A stretch of DNA of 64,000 nucleotides from Daucus carota subsp. sativus (Eukaryota > Streptophyta > Magnoliopsida > Apiales > Apiaceae): positions 39,802,689 through 39,866,688 of the forward strand of contig NC_030381.2 in NCBI RefSeq assembly GCF_001625215.2, given 5' to 3'. Positions 1 through 12,700 of the stretch are shown in pieces. The position numbers and the translations under genes are program-made. Positions within the stretch are counted from its first letter, which is position 1; each line of letters begins with the position of its first letter. A model generated the notes under the pieces. It was not told the origin of the DNA and searched no databases. It saw only the letters and a program-made list of their open reading frames with translations.

Positions 1-208
1 AATTATCAGTAAAACATAAAAGAGGCAGCGGAAATGTACTAGGTGAATATCACACTGAACATCTATCTTCACTAAAAATGAAAAATTCAGACTTTAGGGT
101 GTGTTTGTAACTCCTAATTTGGAAAAAGGAATATTTGAATTAATCTTTCTCATTTTAAAGTTAAATTATTGTCTCAGCTAGATTTTCAGGAAGAGATATA
201 CAGGATAC

Positions 209-1559
209 CTCAGGATACGATGCAGAAGGCAGTAACTCTACTTCAGGAAGATGAAGCCCATCCTCAACAGCTTCTTTGGCTATCATGTCCAATGGGATGT
301 CTATCCATATTAGGATTCCATGCCTCAGAAGCGACCTAAAATTGGGTTTAAATAGTGGTGGGCAATATTTTGAGACTAGGTTTAGTTCATGAAACATGCA
401 GAAACCATTATACATTCATACAGATTTGTTGGGCTGTCAAATGCACCGTTTCCAGCAGAAACAACCAGGCGCCCCATGGATGACAACTGCTTCAGTACTT
501 CCGTCTAAAATTAAAAGCAAACAAAACTGAGGCAATCACATCTACATAAAAAGATCCAGAGGGACCAAAGCAAAACCGGTTTTTCTTGACTTGTTTAGAT
601 TTAAAGCTGTACCCTTTTTCAATTAAAACGGTATGTAATAAAGCAGAAAATAGAAATCTAACATATGTCTCCGACTCCATAGTGTAAAATATAATGTTAT
701 TCACCTCTGACTCACGATATCCCTTCTCATCCCTCTCCCTAAATGATCTTGCAGCAGCACTGCCACCTACAGCTTCCTCAATCAGCTTGTCGCTGCATGA
801 AGGACCAAACTATATACTTGATCAAACTCACAATTTCGAAAACATTACACCAATGTACGGTATTCGGATAAATAGAAATTCATATAAAGTATACCTGTCG
901 AAAAAGTAATAGCGTAATGTTTCAGCCATGAACTCTCCTAAGCTTGTCTTTATCTTGCTGTTTATCCCTGATGGTCGGGCCAATCATGGTAACCAAATTA
1001 TACGAATTACAGTATAACGTTTATCAACCCAGTAAGATGAAACTGCCTATCCTCGAAAACAAAAAAAGGGAAGATAGAGCTGCTTACCAACAAGATATAT
1101 GGAAGTTCCTCTAAGCTCAGGTGCTATATCCTCAGCCTTGTTCTGAATTAAAACAGAACAGTCGCTAATGATGACTTGTTTGAACAAAATTGAGCAATAA
1201 AAAAGGGCATCTTGGACAAAAATCTAACCTTGACCGGCGAATTTGGATCCATAGTTGAGCCTTGAATTGAGGAGAGGTTAGAAGTATAAAAGGGTTATGA
1301 CTTATAAGCATATCCAATTTAAGTAAGAGAAAAAAAAGAAAAGCAAAAAGGTATTTATACCGGAGGCAGTGTCGTGGTGGAGTGAGTGAGTGATGGCAGT
1401 GGATTTTCTTAAAGAAAGACGACGGGGAGAGGAGGAAGAGGAGGGGTTGTTTGGAATGATATTAAAAGTGGGGAATTGAGGAATATTAAGGGATGCATGA
1501 AATGCGAAGCTACGACTATCTAAACAAGCTGCTGCTGTCGCCGGAATCATACCCATCAT
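209..1559 (-). CDS. SKL1: Shikimate kinase-like protein 1 (SKL1-type), chloroplast, 3' end outside window
   Basis: Seven exons read right to left: 1361-1559, 1229-1260, 1088-1142, 895-967, 705-792, 422-504 and 209-335. All have GT-AG borders and matching phase, giving 219 residues; the rest lies left of the window. The N-terminus is rich in Ser, Pro and Arg, as in a plastid transit peptide. The kinase fold begins at RGTSIYLVGINSKIKTSLGE, followed by AETLRYYFFDSDKLIEEA, MGRLVVSAGNGAF and LRHGILIWIDIPLDMIAKEA. The P-loop position lacks the usual GxGKS/T, which fits the SKL group: these are shikimate-kinase paralogues without that activity, and SKL1 is known to be needed for chloroplast biogenesis. 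The short N-terminal part leaves no room for the CS/HSP20-like domain of SKL2, so SKL1 is preferred. It diverges from the plastid S21 gene. Confidence 0.85.
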
Positions 1560-2723
1560 CGTCCTCAGAGACTGCGGCTGCTCAACTTATCCGACTGTGC
1601 TGTATCCCAACCTCCCCCGTGTCGCTACTTTTATTAATATGGGAAATTTTTTATTAAAAATATTATCAAAAAATAAATTTAGTCTAGTTTTATATGTAAT
1701 TTTTTATTTTCTAAAATAATAAATAAATATGTTCTAATAATTGTTCAAAAATTAGTCAATTTGACTATTCAAAAAGCAAAAGGGTGTATATTGAGACAGG
1801 GGTATTTTAAAGGAAATTTAACGGAGGATATGCGTATCGTTTTTGAAATGTAAAAATAGGGGGTGTGATTTGAGTTTCCAAAAATATGGGTACAATATTG
1901 TTTTTGAACGAAAGTTAGGGAGTCCGAATTACAACTATCTCTTTTTTTTAGCAACGAATGTTTATCTTTATGTTTGACACTAAAATTCAAAAAAAATTCG
2001 TAGATTAAGAGTGAAAAATTAAAAAAAATGAGAATATATTTGATCTAGATTTTAAATTATAAATTATGAAACTGTAATATAATCTTTGAATTTGGATATA
2101 AAAATTGAATTATTTAGTTCTACAAATCTTATATAATGTAACAATAAAGAAGTCAAAATAGATAGAGCTCGTCTCAAGTTTCAATTTGGTTACTCATACT
2201 CTTAAAACGGACACCGGTAACATGATCAAAAAGTTGTCTAATCTTTTTTTTTGTTGATAGAAAAAAGTTGTTTAATCTTTAAGAACTCAAGAACACAAAA
2301 AAAATAAAATTATCAGTTGTATTTCATGTGCTTTTTAAAGGAAAATACAAAACAATACGGTCAACTAATGTATTTAACGTTTTGATGGACGAAATGGTAG
2401 TATCGTTAACGGATCATAAATTGAGTGGTACCACCTGTAAGTCAAAAACACGAAATGGTACCATTTAGAAAAGCCAATAACAAAATGGTACTATTCATAA
2501 TTTCTCTAAATAATTTAATGTCAAATTTTATTTAAGGTGTTATTTATATCAAATAATAACTATTCCCCCCGTCCCCTTTTACATGTTCATTTTCAAAAAA
2601 AAACACACATATTAAAGAATAATTGAAATTTATAAATCTTTTTTTAATATTTCTAATTAATATTTTGAAAATGATGGAATATCTCTGATCAATATCTTGA
2701 AAACGTGAATTTGATTAAGTTTT
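1560..2723. other. Divergent intergenic region between SKL1 and RPS21
   Basis: Very AT-rich sequence between two divergent plastid-protein genes, so it should contain both promoters. I see no gene here. Positions 2380-2500 repeat short motifs such as aaatggtac. From about 2563 the sequence resembles one end of a Stowaway MITE (cccccgtccc), but no convincing partner end was found. Confidence 0.4.
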
Positions 2724-2860
2724 TTTTTTTTTACAATGTAGGCTTATATGCCTTACAAATTAATATCTGTTCAAATACTTTTCGGATGAGTCAGAGTCGA
2801 ATCCGAGTCTCCTAGAACAATAGAGGATAAACTCACTATTTGAGTCATCCAATCGTGCTC
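2724..2860 (-). mobile_element. tRNA-type SINE with target-site duplication
   Basis: An insertion of about 137 bp bounded by direct repeats gaatttgattaagttt at 2707-2722 and 2861-2876. Read on the minus strand it begins GAGCACGATTGGATGAC. It has an A-box-like stretch (TGACTCAAATAGTGAG, 2832-2847) and a B-box-like stretch (GGATTCGACTC, 2794-2804), and ends in poly(A), seen as the T run at about 2721-2732. A short RNA polymerase III-like promoter, 3' poly(A) and long target duplication are the hallmarks of a SINE mobilised by LINE enzymes. The family was not identified. Confidence 0.8.
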
Positions 2861-3111
2861 GAATTTGATTAAGTTTTAAACAAATCAAATTTTAAAAATA
2901 AAAATTATGAAGTTAGATTTCAAAAGTTATTATTAATTTTTTTTTTGAAAATATAAATGAACATATAAACATGAATATAATTTATTTTGAAAATAGACGT
3001 ATAAAATATCAAAAAATTTGGTATAACATATCCCAGAGAGGCAAAGATAAGAAAGCAGTATAACAAAACCATTTTCTATCCATTTATCCATCAGGCCACA
3101 CTAACCCACCC

Positions 3112-5212
3112 ATGGCTTCCTCATCTCTCTCCAATTTCTTATCTCTCTTCATGCCCTCAAAACCCTCCCCATCTCCCCCTAAACTCCCTCCTTCCCACCT
3201 CTCTCTCTCCACAGACTCATCTGCTTTGAAACAAAAAGAGCCCCTGACCCCACTGATCTCCAACTCATGCCCCTCTAACGAATTGATGTCCGTGGTTTGC
3301 CCCTCTCTGCTTTACTCAAACACCCTTTTCTTCAGATCAGCTTATAATGTTCAGGTCATTGTGGATGATAATGAGCCTGAAGAGAAGCTTTTGGGTAGGT
3401 TCAGGAGGGAAGTCATGAGGGCTGGGATCATTCAGGAGTGTAAGAGGAGGAAGTATCATGAGAATAAACAGGATGAGAAGAAGCGAAAGACCCGAGAAGC
3501 TGCTAAGCGCAATCGACGAAGGTCTTTACCTTCTCTGCACCATTTCATTTCTCACATTGATATATGCATTTGTTAAACTTTGTTTTATTCCATTTTTGTG
3601 CATATGTTCATGTGTTTTGTCTATGGCTATTAGGAATGCCTTTCGGGTTTCAGTTGCTTCTGGTAATGTCTTCAGTTTATATTGTTCTGGGAATCCTAAT
3701 ATTCGATAGAAAATTGAATTTATAATTTCATATGCTTCATGGAATGAAATTTAAAAAAGGGGTTCATATTCATTCATATTCAGGGTATTCAAGTCATATT
3801 AATATTAGACTTTGTTTGGTTAAATTGAATGAAATGTGAAAATATTAGAAGTGGAGAGTTATAAGAGAATAATAAAAAGGAATAGTGATAATGCAGATGG
3901 TGCAAGGGGCGTTTGTTCATGGTTAATGAGCTCGATTAACGGGATTTGGAACCTCATATCTATATATTGGTGTTTGGATTAACAATTTTGTTGTGTGGAA
4001 TGGGAACCCCATTCCCTCTTGGTGGGTAAATCATTCTTTCCATACCCCCGGGGTCCACCCATTCCTGTTTCTGATTCCCATTCTCACCCACCATCCAAAC
4101 ACCCCCTAAAAGTTTTTATATTGTGTATTGTAACTGATTAAGATAGGGAGAAAGTAATGAACATTCACTGAAAGAAAAACAGAACTTCCATGGGACAGTG
4201 TGGAGTGACCAGAATAGTGGATGTTATGCATACATCAAACTGAAATAAACAAAGTGTCATCCTGTTCGAACAAGTCACTAAAGAATATCTCATTTTGACA
4301 ACACCCCCCGCCCCCCTCTCTCCATCCTCCATGATTTTTAAGTAGGGAATCTAGTGATTTTACCATCTTTTGTATTGCCCTTTTCTTCATTTGTATAAGC
4401 TTATAATACTTTCATATAATGATTTGGCTTTCTTATTTCTCTTGCACTGTTCAGTGCATTTTGGTTCCGGTTAAAAACTTAGGCTCAGAACCTAGGAAGC
4501 ACGGATGCTAGATATTATTTAATGCATCCTCGTGTCAGAGACTCAGGCCCTTGTATCTCCGCATCCAGTACTTTGATACTTGTCCAGTCCCAATTTTATT
4601 ATATCTATTATTACAAATTCTATGAGAAAATTTGAAAATAGAACACTATTTAGCAGTTAACAAACTGCTTCTACAAAAAACATAGTAAAGAGGCTATTTA
4701 GCAATTAAAAAGTATCGATGTTTAAATTATATGTCTAAGTCTAACACAAAAGTATTCACTTAAGCAATTATCTTTTATTTAGATTCACGTGTTGTAGATG
4801 ATTTAGTTATGCAGATGATTTAGTTATGCATACGGTTCAATTGCAATACCTAACATCAGATATATGATCCTATATATGAAATATACAGGGACCTGAATCC
4901 CCATATTATCATGTGTTGGATTCGTGTATCCCACACTAGGGACTTGTAATTTAGCTTGTTAGTTCAAAACACTGGTAAATATTTTTTATCTTTGCCTCTT
5001 CTAACTATGTGAGCATTTAATAATTTGTATATGCTTTTGGTCGAAAACCTCACTGGTGAAAGAAGTATAGTACACTGAAAGTGTTTTTTTATATGATAAG
5101 GCGTACCCCATTTCGAGCTGGGCCTCCAGAGAGGGTGGATACTGCTAAGAGCAGCAAGAAGGAAGAAGATGAGGACAACTGGGAACTTCCTCAAGGGGGC
5201 CTTCCCGGTTGA
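3112..5212 (+). CDS. RPS21: Plastid 30S ribosomal protein S21 (bS21c)
   Basis: Two exons, 3112-3521 and 5101-5212, with a GT-AG intron of 1579 bp and matching phase, giving 173 residues. Residues 1 to about 80 are rich in Ser and Pro and look like a plastid transit peptide. The bS21 domain starts at NVQVIVDDNEPEEKLLGRF and continues through REVMRAGIIQECKRRKYHE and a very basic KKRKTREAAKRNRRR. Exon 2 adds RRTPFRAGPP and an acidic tail ending LPQGGLPG. bS21 binds the small subunit near the mRNA exit; the Arabidopsis plastid copy is known as GHS1 (glucose hypersensitive 1). The length matches plant homologues. The first ATG that gives a transit peptide was taken as the start. The intron carries a TIR element at 3906-4106. 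Confidence 0.93.
3906..4106. mobile_element. Short TIR element (Tourist-like MITE candidate) in RPS21 intron
   Basis: The ends are imperfect inverted repeats: left ggggcgtttgttcatgg, right the complement of gggggtgtttggatggtgg. Flanking triplets are CAA on the left and TAA on the right, close to the TWA duplication of PIF/Harbinger elements. At 201 bp with no coding capacity it fits a MITE. Family assignment is tentative because the TIRs and the duplication are imperfect. Confidence 0.45.
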
Positions 5213-6544
5213 ATACATCCACAATAATTTACTCTATAAGATTGTTTAGTACCCTTGAACAGGCTTATGCCAAATGTAAGTGTTACCTGATGTCATGTTA
5301 ATTAAGGATTGCCTCGGTGTCCTTTTTGAATTAGTAAATGAGGGAATGACTTTGCTTTCTTGCTTTATGATCAATGTATTTCGTTAAATTTGCCTCTACC
5401 AAGCACTGTATAATGGATGGGTAATTTTGTTATTTAACACACATTTTGATGTAGAAAAGAGGACTATATATCTTTTATAGATAGAAATGAATTTTGAAAA
5501 GCATTACAGATACCTTGTTAACTTTGTTTTGATGAAGTAAATAGTGTAGACGTTGGAGGAACTATTTGAGAACCCTGAAAAAATGTCTGCAAAGTAGACC
5601 TGAAATCTGATCGATAAGCGTGTAACTCAAATTTTATTTTCTGATAGATCTAATTTTAGGTAAGAAAATAATTAATAACATATGATATAAAATAATTTAT
5701 TAACATATGAAATGGAAAAGATTATTGATTTTATAGGGAAAGAATAGTAGAACTTATTTTTAATTTCCTTTTCAATGCCCTAATTTTTAAGAATAATTGT
5801 TGGAACCACTTTTGTGTTGAAGAATAAACATCAAAATGATTAGCAGGAAGAAAGAATGCGAGAGATTGGTCTCCGATTCACTTCCGAGTGAGTAATTGAG
5901 AATTGTAAGTCATCTGTGTGTATCGTGATTACGTGATATGAATTGATAAAACAAATTCCCATCTATCTTAAAGAAATTTGGTCCTCTTTGATGGTGACCT
6001 GGTGGGATAGGATTTGACATACCGTTTCGCTAAACCAACTTAATGACTGTTGGAATGTCAAAGACTAAAATACGCGGGCCAAGATCATTTTGATCACCGC
6101 GAAAGATTAGGCTTCCACCAGGGCTCGTTATAAAATTGAAAAAACTCTTGAATAGCGAATGATTAACATATTCTCTTATATAGATCAGAACACGTATAGA
6201 TTGAGACTTCTCCCAATTCGCCGTCTTTAATTCAAATTGTAGACCGTGCAACACCCATATTCTCCATGTTAATATAATATTTTTCATCCAGGATCGCTAT
6301 TTTACTGATGGAATTGTTCTTGCGGAACACGTTTGACACAAGCTATCCAGGATCTTAACCGCACACCACCCCCAGCACCTCAGGATGATTTCAGTTATCC
6401 AAAATCCTCAACCGCAGTTCAAGTAAAAGTATCCCACACCACGTAGTTATATACATACGGCATCGGCAATAACATGATCAACTTTTTAACAATAGGCTCT
6501 CTTATCTTTTGAAGGGTCTTGCAACATCCACACACTCTAACATA
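5213..6544. other. Intergenic, no gene recognised
   Basis: The first part is presumably the 3' UTR of RPS21. The rest is AT-rich. A minus-strand open frame at 6030-6287 was considered and rejected as a gene for lack of any recognisable family or splice context. Confidence 0.35.
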
Positions 6545-6781
6545 CTCCCTCCATCCCAAATTAGATCACCCCGTTGACTTTGGGCACACAGTTTAAGGTC
6601 CATTGACCGCATAGCTACATGAGTTATTTTTAAAATTTTATTTTTGCAAATAAATATTTAAATATGAAATTTTTATTTACAAAAGTAAAAACAAAAAAAT
6701 AAATTTCGGAAGTAGACGGTCAATGCACCTAAAGTTACGTGCCCAAAGTCAACGGGGTCATCTAATTTGGGATGGAGGTAG
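6545..6781. mobile_element. Stowaway (Tc1/mariner) MITE
   Basis: A 237-bp element flanked by TA on both sides (6543-6544 and 6782-6783). The left end is ctccctccatcccaaattag and the right end is the complement of ctacctccatcccaaattag. The inverted repeat extends inward to ccccgttgactttgggcac, about 43 bp. The terminus CTCCCTCC and TA target duplication are characteristic of Stowaway. There is no coding capacity. Confidence 0.9.
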
Positions 6782-6783
6782 TA

Positions 6784-7640
6784 TGTATGATATTGTAGAT
6801 TCCGTGGTGTGCCCATATCCACATGGATTTGTTTATGGGTTTTCCCCAAAACCCTAATACTATAATCAATAAAATTGTTTGACTACTTGTATTGAATACA
6901 ATTTATTTTAACTTTACGACGTGGGACTTGGTTCATCCACTCTACACAAACTTAAATTGCAGCTGGCCATGCGTTTTTTCTCGTGCTGCCTGCAGTCCCT
7001 GGTACCTGAAATTCTATAAACAATGCTGCAAATTGCTGCATTTTAATCATAGGAGACATGTGTGCTTCATCCTCTTATTAGTAGTCCAGGTATTCATGCA
7101 CATGTGTATATAAGCTTGGTTCTGCATTTTTTGTATATCATTCCGTAAATTTTCATAAATGTAGACCCGTACATACTGTATACATTGTTCTAACGTAAAG
7201 ATTGATTTCGCCTAAATGTATGTGATGTATTAGATTTGTAGTAATGAGAAATCTTTCTCCTGTTCCATGATCTAATTTTCATTTCATCCGGGAAAAGCCA
7301 TCTTTTTCTCAATAATGTCTGTCATTTGATCCAATAGAGTTCCATTAGATGACAAATACTGATAAATCTCGGATAGAGTATTAATACGGAAAGATCCATT
7401 AGATAATGAACTAGTACTGAGTCGATAATGTAGAGTTTGGAATTTGGATAAGATGACTTATGAGTAAGCTGAAGGGTCGTTTTATTTTGCACCATTAGAT
7501 CTGTTTCCATATTTCCACTTGGTCGAGTGTGGAGTGCTGCAGCCTATCTGTCTATCACGAAATCAAACCACTCTATTAAATTCTACTAGCATTTATCAGG
7601 TAATATGATCAGAACTGTATAAACTCAAAACTAGAATTTA
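6784..7640. other. Intergenic, no gene recognised
   Basis: AT-rich sequence with only short chance reading frames. It lies between a Stowaway MITE and a MULE, and no splice-supported exon was found. Confidence 0.35.
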
Positions 7641-7650
7641 TACTTGGAGC

Positions 7651-8918
7651 GGGTTAAATGGCATTTTGATAACTTAACTCACATGTAACTTGCAAATAGG
7701 TCATTATACTGAAAAACCTTGCAGTCAAACAAGCAATCTAATTAAAATTTTCAAAAAGGCTACTCGCCGTTAAAAACCTTGAAATTTGGATGGAAAAATG
7801 ACTGTACATGCTGACATGGCTGGTGCAGTTTTAAATATTTTGTTCGCTGTAATGAAACCCAAACATATGACTAATTAAATAAAATAAATTAAAATCATGA
7901 ATCCTCTTCGTATATTTTATATATAAGTTTAATAGTCAACTGATTAAATAATAATGGTTTAAAATTTTATATTTAATATTAATTAATTATTATAAATAAT
8001 TTAATAATTTTAATATTTTATAATAATATATTTTTAATAAATATAAATGAATATGAATATTTTATGATACAATATATCATCATGATACAAGAAATAATAT
8101 CATTTTTTCCTATAAATAAAAAAAATATAAACATGAAAAATATAAATTTGTAATTAGTTAAGAAAAATCAAAAAAGTAAAATCATCAAAAATAATATATT
8201 AATATTAAAAAATTGATATATAAATGATAATATATATATATATATATATATTATTTCTATTACTCATTTATAATATATAAAAATTATTATAAATATTAAA
8301 TTTGTGAGAGAAATGTACATGTATGCTCCTTGACTCCACTAATGCAAGGTGTTCTTGAATTGTCATTACTGTTCACTAGGAAAGCCTAGGAAAGCAGTAG
8401 CCCTGGATTCTCCTCTGGGCTGAGGGCCATCACGGCATCACCCCATTCCTTTTCTCCTGGTCACAACCCCCTTCACCACCCCTCCCTCGTACACACCCAT
8501 CTCCATTTTCCCTCTTCACCATCACAAACTCTGTCTCGATCTCTCAACTTCCCATCCATTTTCACATCCTTCCTCACCCCTCTCCGTCCACTTCCATTCT
8601 AGTCTATGCAGATGTTAAAACATAAATGTTTTGCTTTTTTGTTTTTTTTTTTAATTTTTTTTGTTTTTGTTTTGGGTTTTGTGAGGTGTGATTTAGGTTT
8701 TGTTTTAAATATTGTTGGCCCAGGTGTAGTCCATGTGGCAATAGTTAACGAAAATCGTTTAAAGTCAACTAGATTTAACGTCAGTGAAAGTTGAGTCTGA
8801 GTTTAGTCATTCCATTGTAAGTTTACTTGCGTTTAATCACCTTTTTGCAAGTTTTTTCAGTTTGATAATCTACTTGCAAGTTGGGCTTCAGTTCGATGAT
8901 CAAATAGCCATTTAACCC
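7651..8918. mobile_element. Non-autonomous MULE with 10-bp target-site duplication
   Basis: A perfect direct repeat TACTTGGAGC lies at 7641-7650 and 8919-8928. Between them is a 1268-bp element with long, diverged terminal inverted repeats: left gggttaaatggcattttgat, right the complement of gggttaaatggctatttgat. Similarity continues inward for at least 100 bp (cttgcaa, ctgaaaaa). A target duplication of 9-10 bp plus long TIRs is diagnostic of Mutator-like elements. The interior is AT-rich with a TA tract near 8232-8250, but 8330-8600 is much richer in C and pyrimidine, like plant leader sequence, and may be captured. No transposase is present. Confidence 0.8.
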
Positions 8919-9067
8919 TACTTGGAGCAGGGACTTGATTTTGTTACTAGTATTATAACTCCGGGACAAGCAATATTGGTCCCTTTACGGACCCTGCCGT
9001 CCATACTGGTATTGAATTTTTAATCTTATCGATCTGCAACCTCAGTTTGAGCTTATCACCAACTAGA

Positions 9068-9450
9068 GCTGTCATTCAAGTCCTCGCCTCACTCGAACTC
9101 ATTTAACTAGCTCGTTCGGCTCGTTAAACGAGCCGAATTCGAGCAAAGATTGTGGTTTGTTTAATTAAACGAGCCGGCTCGACTCAACTCGTGATTTAAA
9201 TGAGCTGAACTCTGGTAGACTTTTAGATTTAATTAAGTGTAATATTATACGAGCTGGCTCGCTCGACTCGTTAAAACCGGCTCGTTTAGCTAAACGAGCC
9301 TGCTCGGCTCGACTTGTGAAATAGTTGAGTTTGGGTAGATATTTAGACTCAATTAGCTAAACGAGCCAGTTCGGCTCGTCTCGTTGAACTTAATTGACTC
9401 GAATTAGGCTCAATTTGAAACTCGGCTTGCTCGACTCGAATTACATACAC
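9068..9450. repeat. Palindromic CTCG/CGAG-rich repeat tract
   Basis: The motifs ggctcg, gctcgactcg and aaacgagcc recur many times in both orientations, for example ctcgttcggctcgttaaacgagcc near 9110-9133 split over several units. The tract can fold into nested hairpins. It ends about 280 bp before the CLC start codon, so it may lie in or near that promoter. No TIR or target duplication was identified, and the origin is unknown. Confidence 0.6.
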
Positions 9451-9728
9451 CAACATAAAAGGTGTCAAATAGTAAAGGGTTATTAAAGGATTTTAAGACG
9501 TGTTCAACCAAACCTTTAAGGTGATCTATCTCCCTTTACACAAGGCAAGCCAAGACAGTGTTAGTGATGTTGTCATTAAACCCTCGTGAAACACTGCTTC
9601 GATTACCCACATACACGTACTTTGTTAAACAAAAACACCATGCATAACATAAATACATTCACATCTATTCTTCATTATAAAAACATCAATCATAAATACA
9701 TCTATTGCTCACGTCTAGTTGCAGAACT

Positions 9729-12700
9729 ATGGATGAAGAGCAAACTGGGGCATCAAACAATTACATGGAAGAAGAAGCAGCAGATACAGAACAGGGAGAT
9801 TCCGAAAACAACTCACTGCACACCCCGCTGCTTAAGAGAAACGGAAACCTCACTCTTTCTTCCACTCCACTTGCCACGGTGGGAGCCAAGGTTTCTCATA
9901 TTGAAAGCCTGGATTATGAGTGATTACTCTACTCTCTGCTCTCATTCTTAATTCCCATCTAATATTTCTAATTTCTCACTCTTCTCCACTCTTTTGTACA
10001 TGTACATTGATGCAGAATAAATGAGAATGATCTCTTCAAGCAAGACTGGAGAAGCAGATCCAAAGCGCAAGTTCTGCAGTATATTTTTCTCAAGTGGACA
10101 CTGGCTTTCCTGGTTGGCCTTTTAACCGGCGTTATTGCGGCTCTCATCAATCTTGCCATTGAGAATATTGCAGGCTACAAGCTTCTTGCTGTGGCTAACT
10201 ACATTGACAAACAAAAGTGAGCATCTTTCCCCGTTAAATTTCCGTTATTTTTTTAACAAGTTTTAAAAATTCAAAAGAAAGAGTAATATCAGATCATTTT
10301 TGGGTCGATTTTGTGGCACGAATGTTATATTGTAGTAACATCAAATTGATGATCAGCTAGCTCATATGTCAATGCAGTTATGTGGAGGGATTCGTTTATT
10401 TCACAACAGTCAATCTTCTATTGACACTACTGGCCTCTGCTCTTTGCGTATTTTTTGCGCCTACAGCAGCTGGCCCTGGTATTCCTGAGATCAAAGCGTA
10501 TCTTAATGGCGTCGACACACCACACATGTTTGGCACTACAACACTTATGGTGAAGGTGTGTGAATATCAACTAGAATCTTTCGTATCAAAAAAATAAAAA
10601 GTAATCAGAAAAAAGTGTATATGCCAGACAAATAGATAGCTATGCAAATAACTTTAGAAGCTTTCATCCTTGCAGATAGTTGGAAGCATTGCAGCTGTCT
10701 CTGCAGGCTTAGATTTAGGCAAAGAAGGGCCATTGGTCCATATTGGGAGCTGTATCGCTTCGTTGTTAGGCCAGGGTGGACCAGACAATCATCGTATCAA
10801 ATGGCGCTGGCTCCGTTACTTCAACAACGATCGTGATCGACGAGATCTCATTACATGTGGTTCCTCTTCTGGAGTATGTGCTGCTTTTCGTTCGCCAGTA
10901 GGTGGGGTCCTTTTTGCGCTTGAAGAGGTGGCAACATGGTGGAGAAGTGCTCTACTTTGGAGGACCTTCTTCAGTACAGCAGTTGTGGTGGTGGTGTTAA
11001 GGCTTTCCATGGAATATTGTAAAAATGGAAACTGTGGCCTTTTTGGGCAGGGAGGACTAATTCTGTTTGATGTTAGTGATGTCAGTGTGCGGTATCATGT
11101 CGTGGACATCATCCCAGTGGCAGTGATTGGAGTTATCGGAGGAGTTCTAGGAAGCCTTTACAATCACCTTCTCCACAAAATTCTCAGGATCTACAATCTC
11201 ATCAATGAGTAAGCACTCTCAACATGTATTATAGTATATGCACCTGTAATTAGTTGGTGATAAACAGAGGACAAGGTTGGCTCTGTATGATGACACTAAG
11301 AATAGTTAAGTGTTCTAACCTAAGATGTTGTCGATATACTTGAGTCTTAGATCTGAAAAGACATTCATTTGTGTATGCAGGAAGGGAAAATTACACAAGC
11401 TCCTACTCAGTCTTACAGTATCTTTGTTCACTTCAGCATGCCTATATGGACTGCCTTTCCTTGCCAGTTGCACACCTTGTGATCCCTCACTTCAGGAAGC
11501 TTGCCCAACCACAGGACGGGTAGGGAACTTCAAGCAGTTCAACTGCCCAAGTGGTCACTACAATGACCTAGCCACCCTACTGCATACGACCAATGATGAT
11601 GCTGTACGAAACATTTTTTCCACAAACACTGCTACAGAATTCCAATATTTCTCACTTATCATCTTTTTTGCTTTATACTGCATCTTGGGACTCTTTACCT
11701 TTGGCATTGCTGTCCCGTCAGGTCTTTTCCTCCCAATTATCCTTATGGGATCAGCATATGGCAGAATGCTTGGTACAATATTGGGAGATTACACAAAAAT
11801 TGACCAGGGACTGTATGCTGTTCTAGGAGCAGCCTCCCTCATGGCTGGATCAATGAGAATGACAGTTTCCCTTTGTGTCATATTTCTTGAACTGACCAAT
11901 AACCTTCTCCTGCTACCAATAACGATGCTTGTCCTCCTAATTGCCAAAACCGTTGGAGATTGCTTTAATCCCAGCATTTATGAGATTATACTAGATTTAA
12001 AAGGACTACCTTTCTTGGATGCTCATCCTGAACCGTGGATGAGAAATATCACAGTTGGCGAACTAGCTGATGTCAAGCCACCAGTTGTAACCCTACGTGG
12101 GATTGAGAAAGTGGGACGCATTGTAGAGGTCCTGCGCAACACCACCCACAATGGATTCCCTGTTGTAGATGACAGGGAGGTGCCACTTGGCCATCTGCCT
12201 ACTGGGGAAAGGGAACTGCATGGCCTTATTTTAAGAGCTCACCTCCTTTTAGTTTTAAACAAGAAATGGTTCCTGCAAGTGAGAAGGAGAACAAAGGAAT
12301 GGGAAGTTAGAGAGAAATTTACGTCAGTTGATCTGGCTGAAAGGCTAGTCAAGATTGAGGAGGTGGCTGTGACAAAGGACGACATGGAGATGTATGTTGA
12401 TCTGCATCCTCTCACAAATACAACAGCTTACACGGTCGTGGAGACCATGTCAGTTGCCAAGGCTCTGGTGCTCTTTAGGGAGGTAGGCCTCCGACATATG
12501 CTCGTCCTGCCCAAGTTTCAAGGCTCTGGGGTACGTTCAATTGATTAAGAATTTCATGCATATACAATATTACACAAAATGTAGATCCTTTACTTACTTG
12601 GATACTTGATGATCTTAAAAGATACATAAATCTATTCTGGTGCTGCTGTTCTTTTAACAGGTGTCACCGGTGGTTGGGATATTGACCAGGCAAGATCTGA

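Noticed and set aside
2563-2980. Stowaway MITE interrupted by the SINE
   Set aside because: Only the left terminus resembles Stowaway; the right terminus could not be identified.
6030-6287. 85-residue minus-strand open frame
   Set aside because: No recognisable family, no signal or splice context, in AT-rich intergenic DNA next to repeats.
9586-9951. Alternative-frame 121-residue ORF overlapping CLC exon 1
   Set aside because: Conflicts with the frame that encodes the conserved CLC N-terminus and has no homology.
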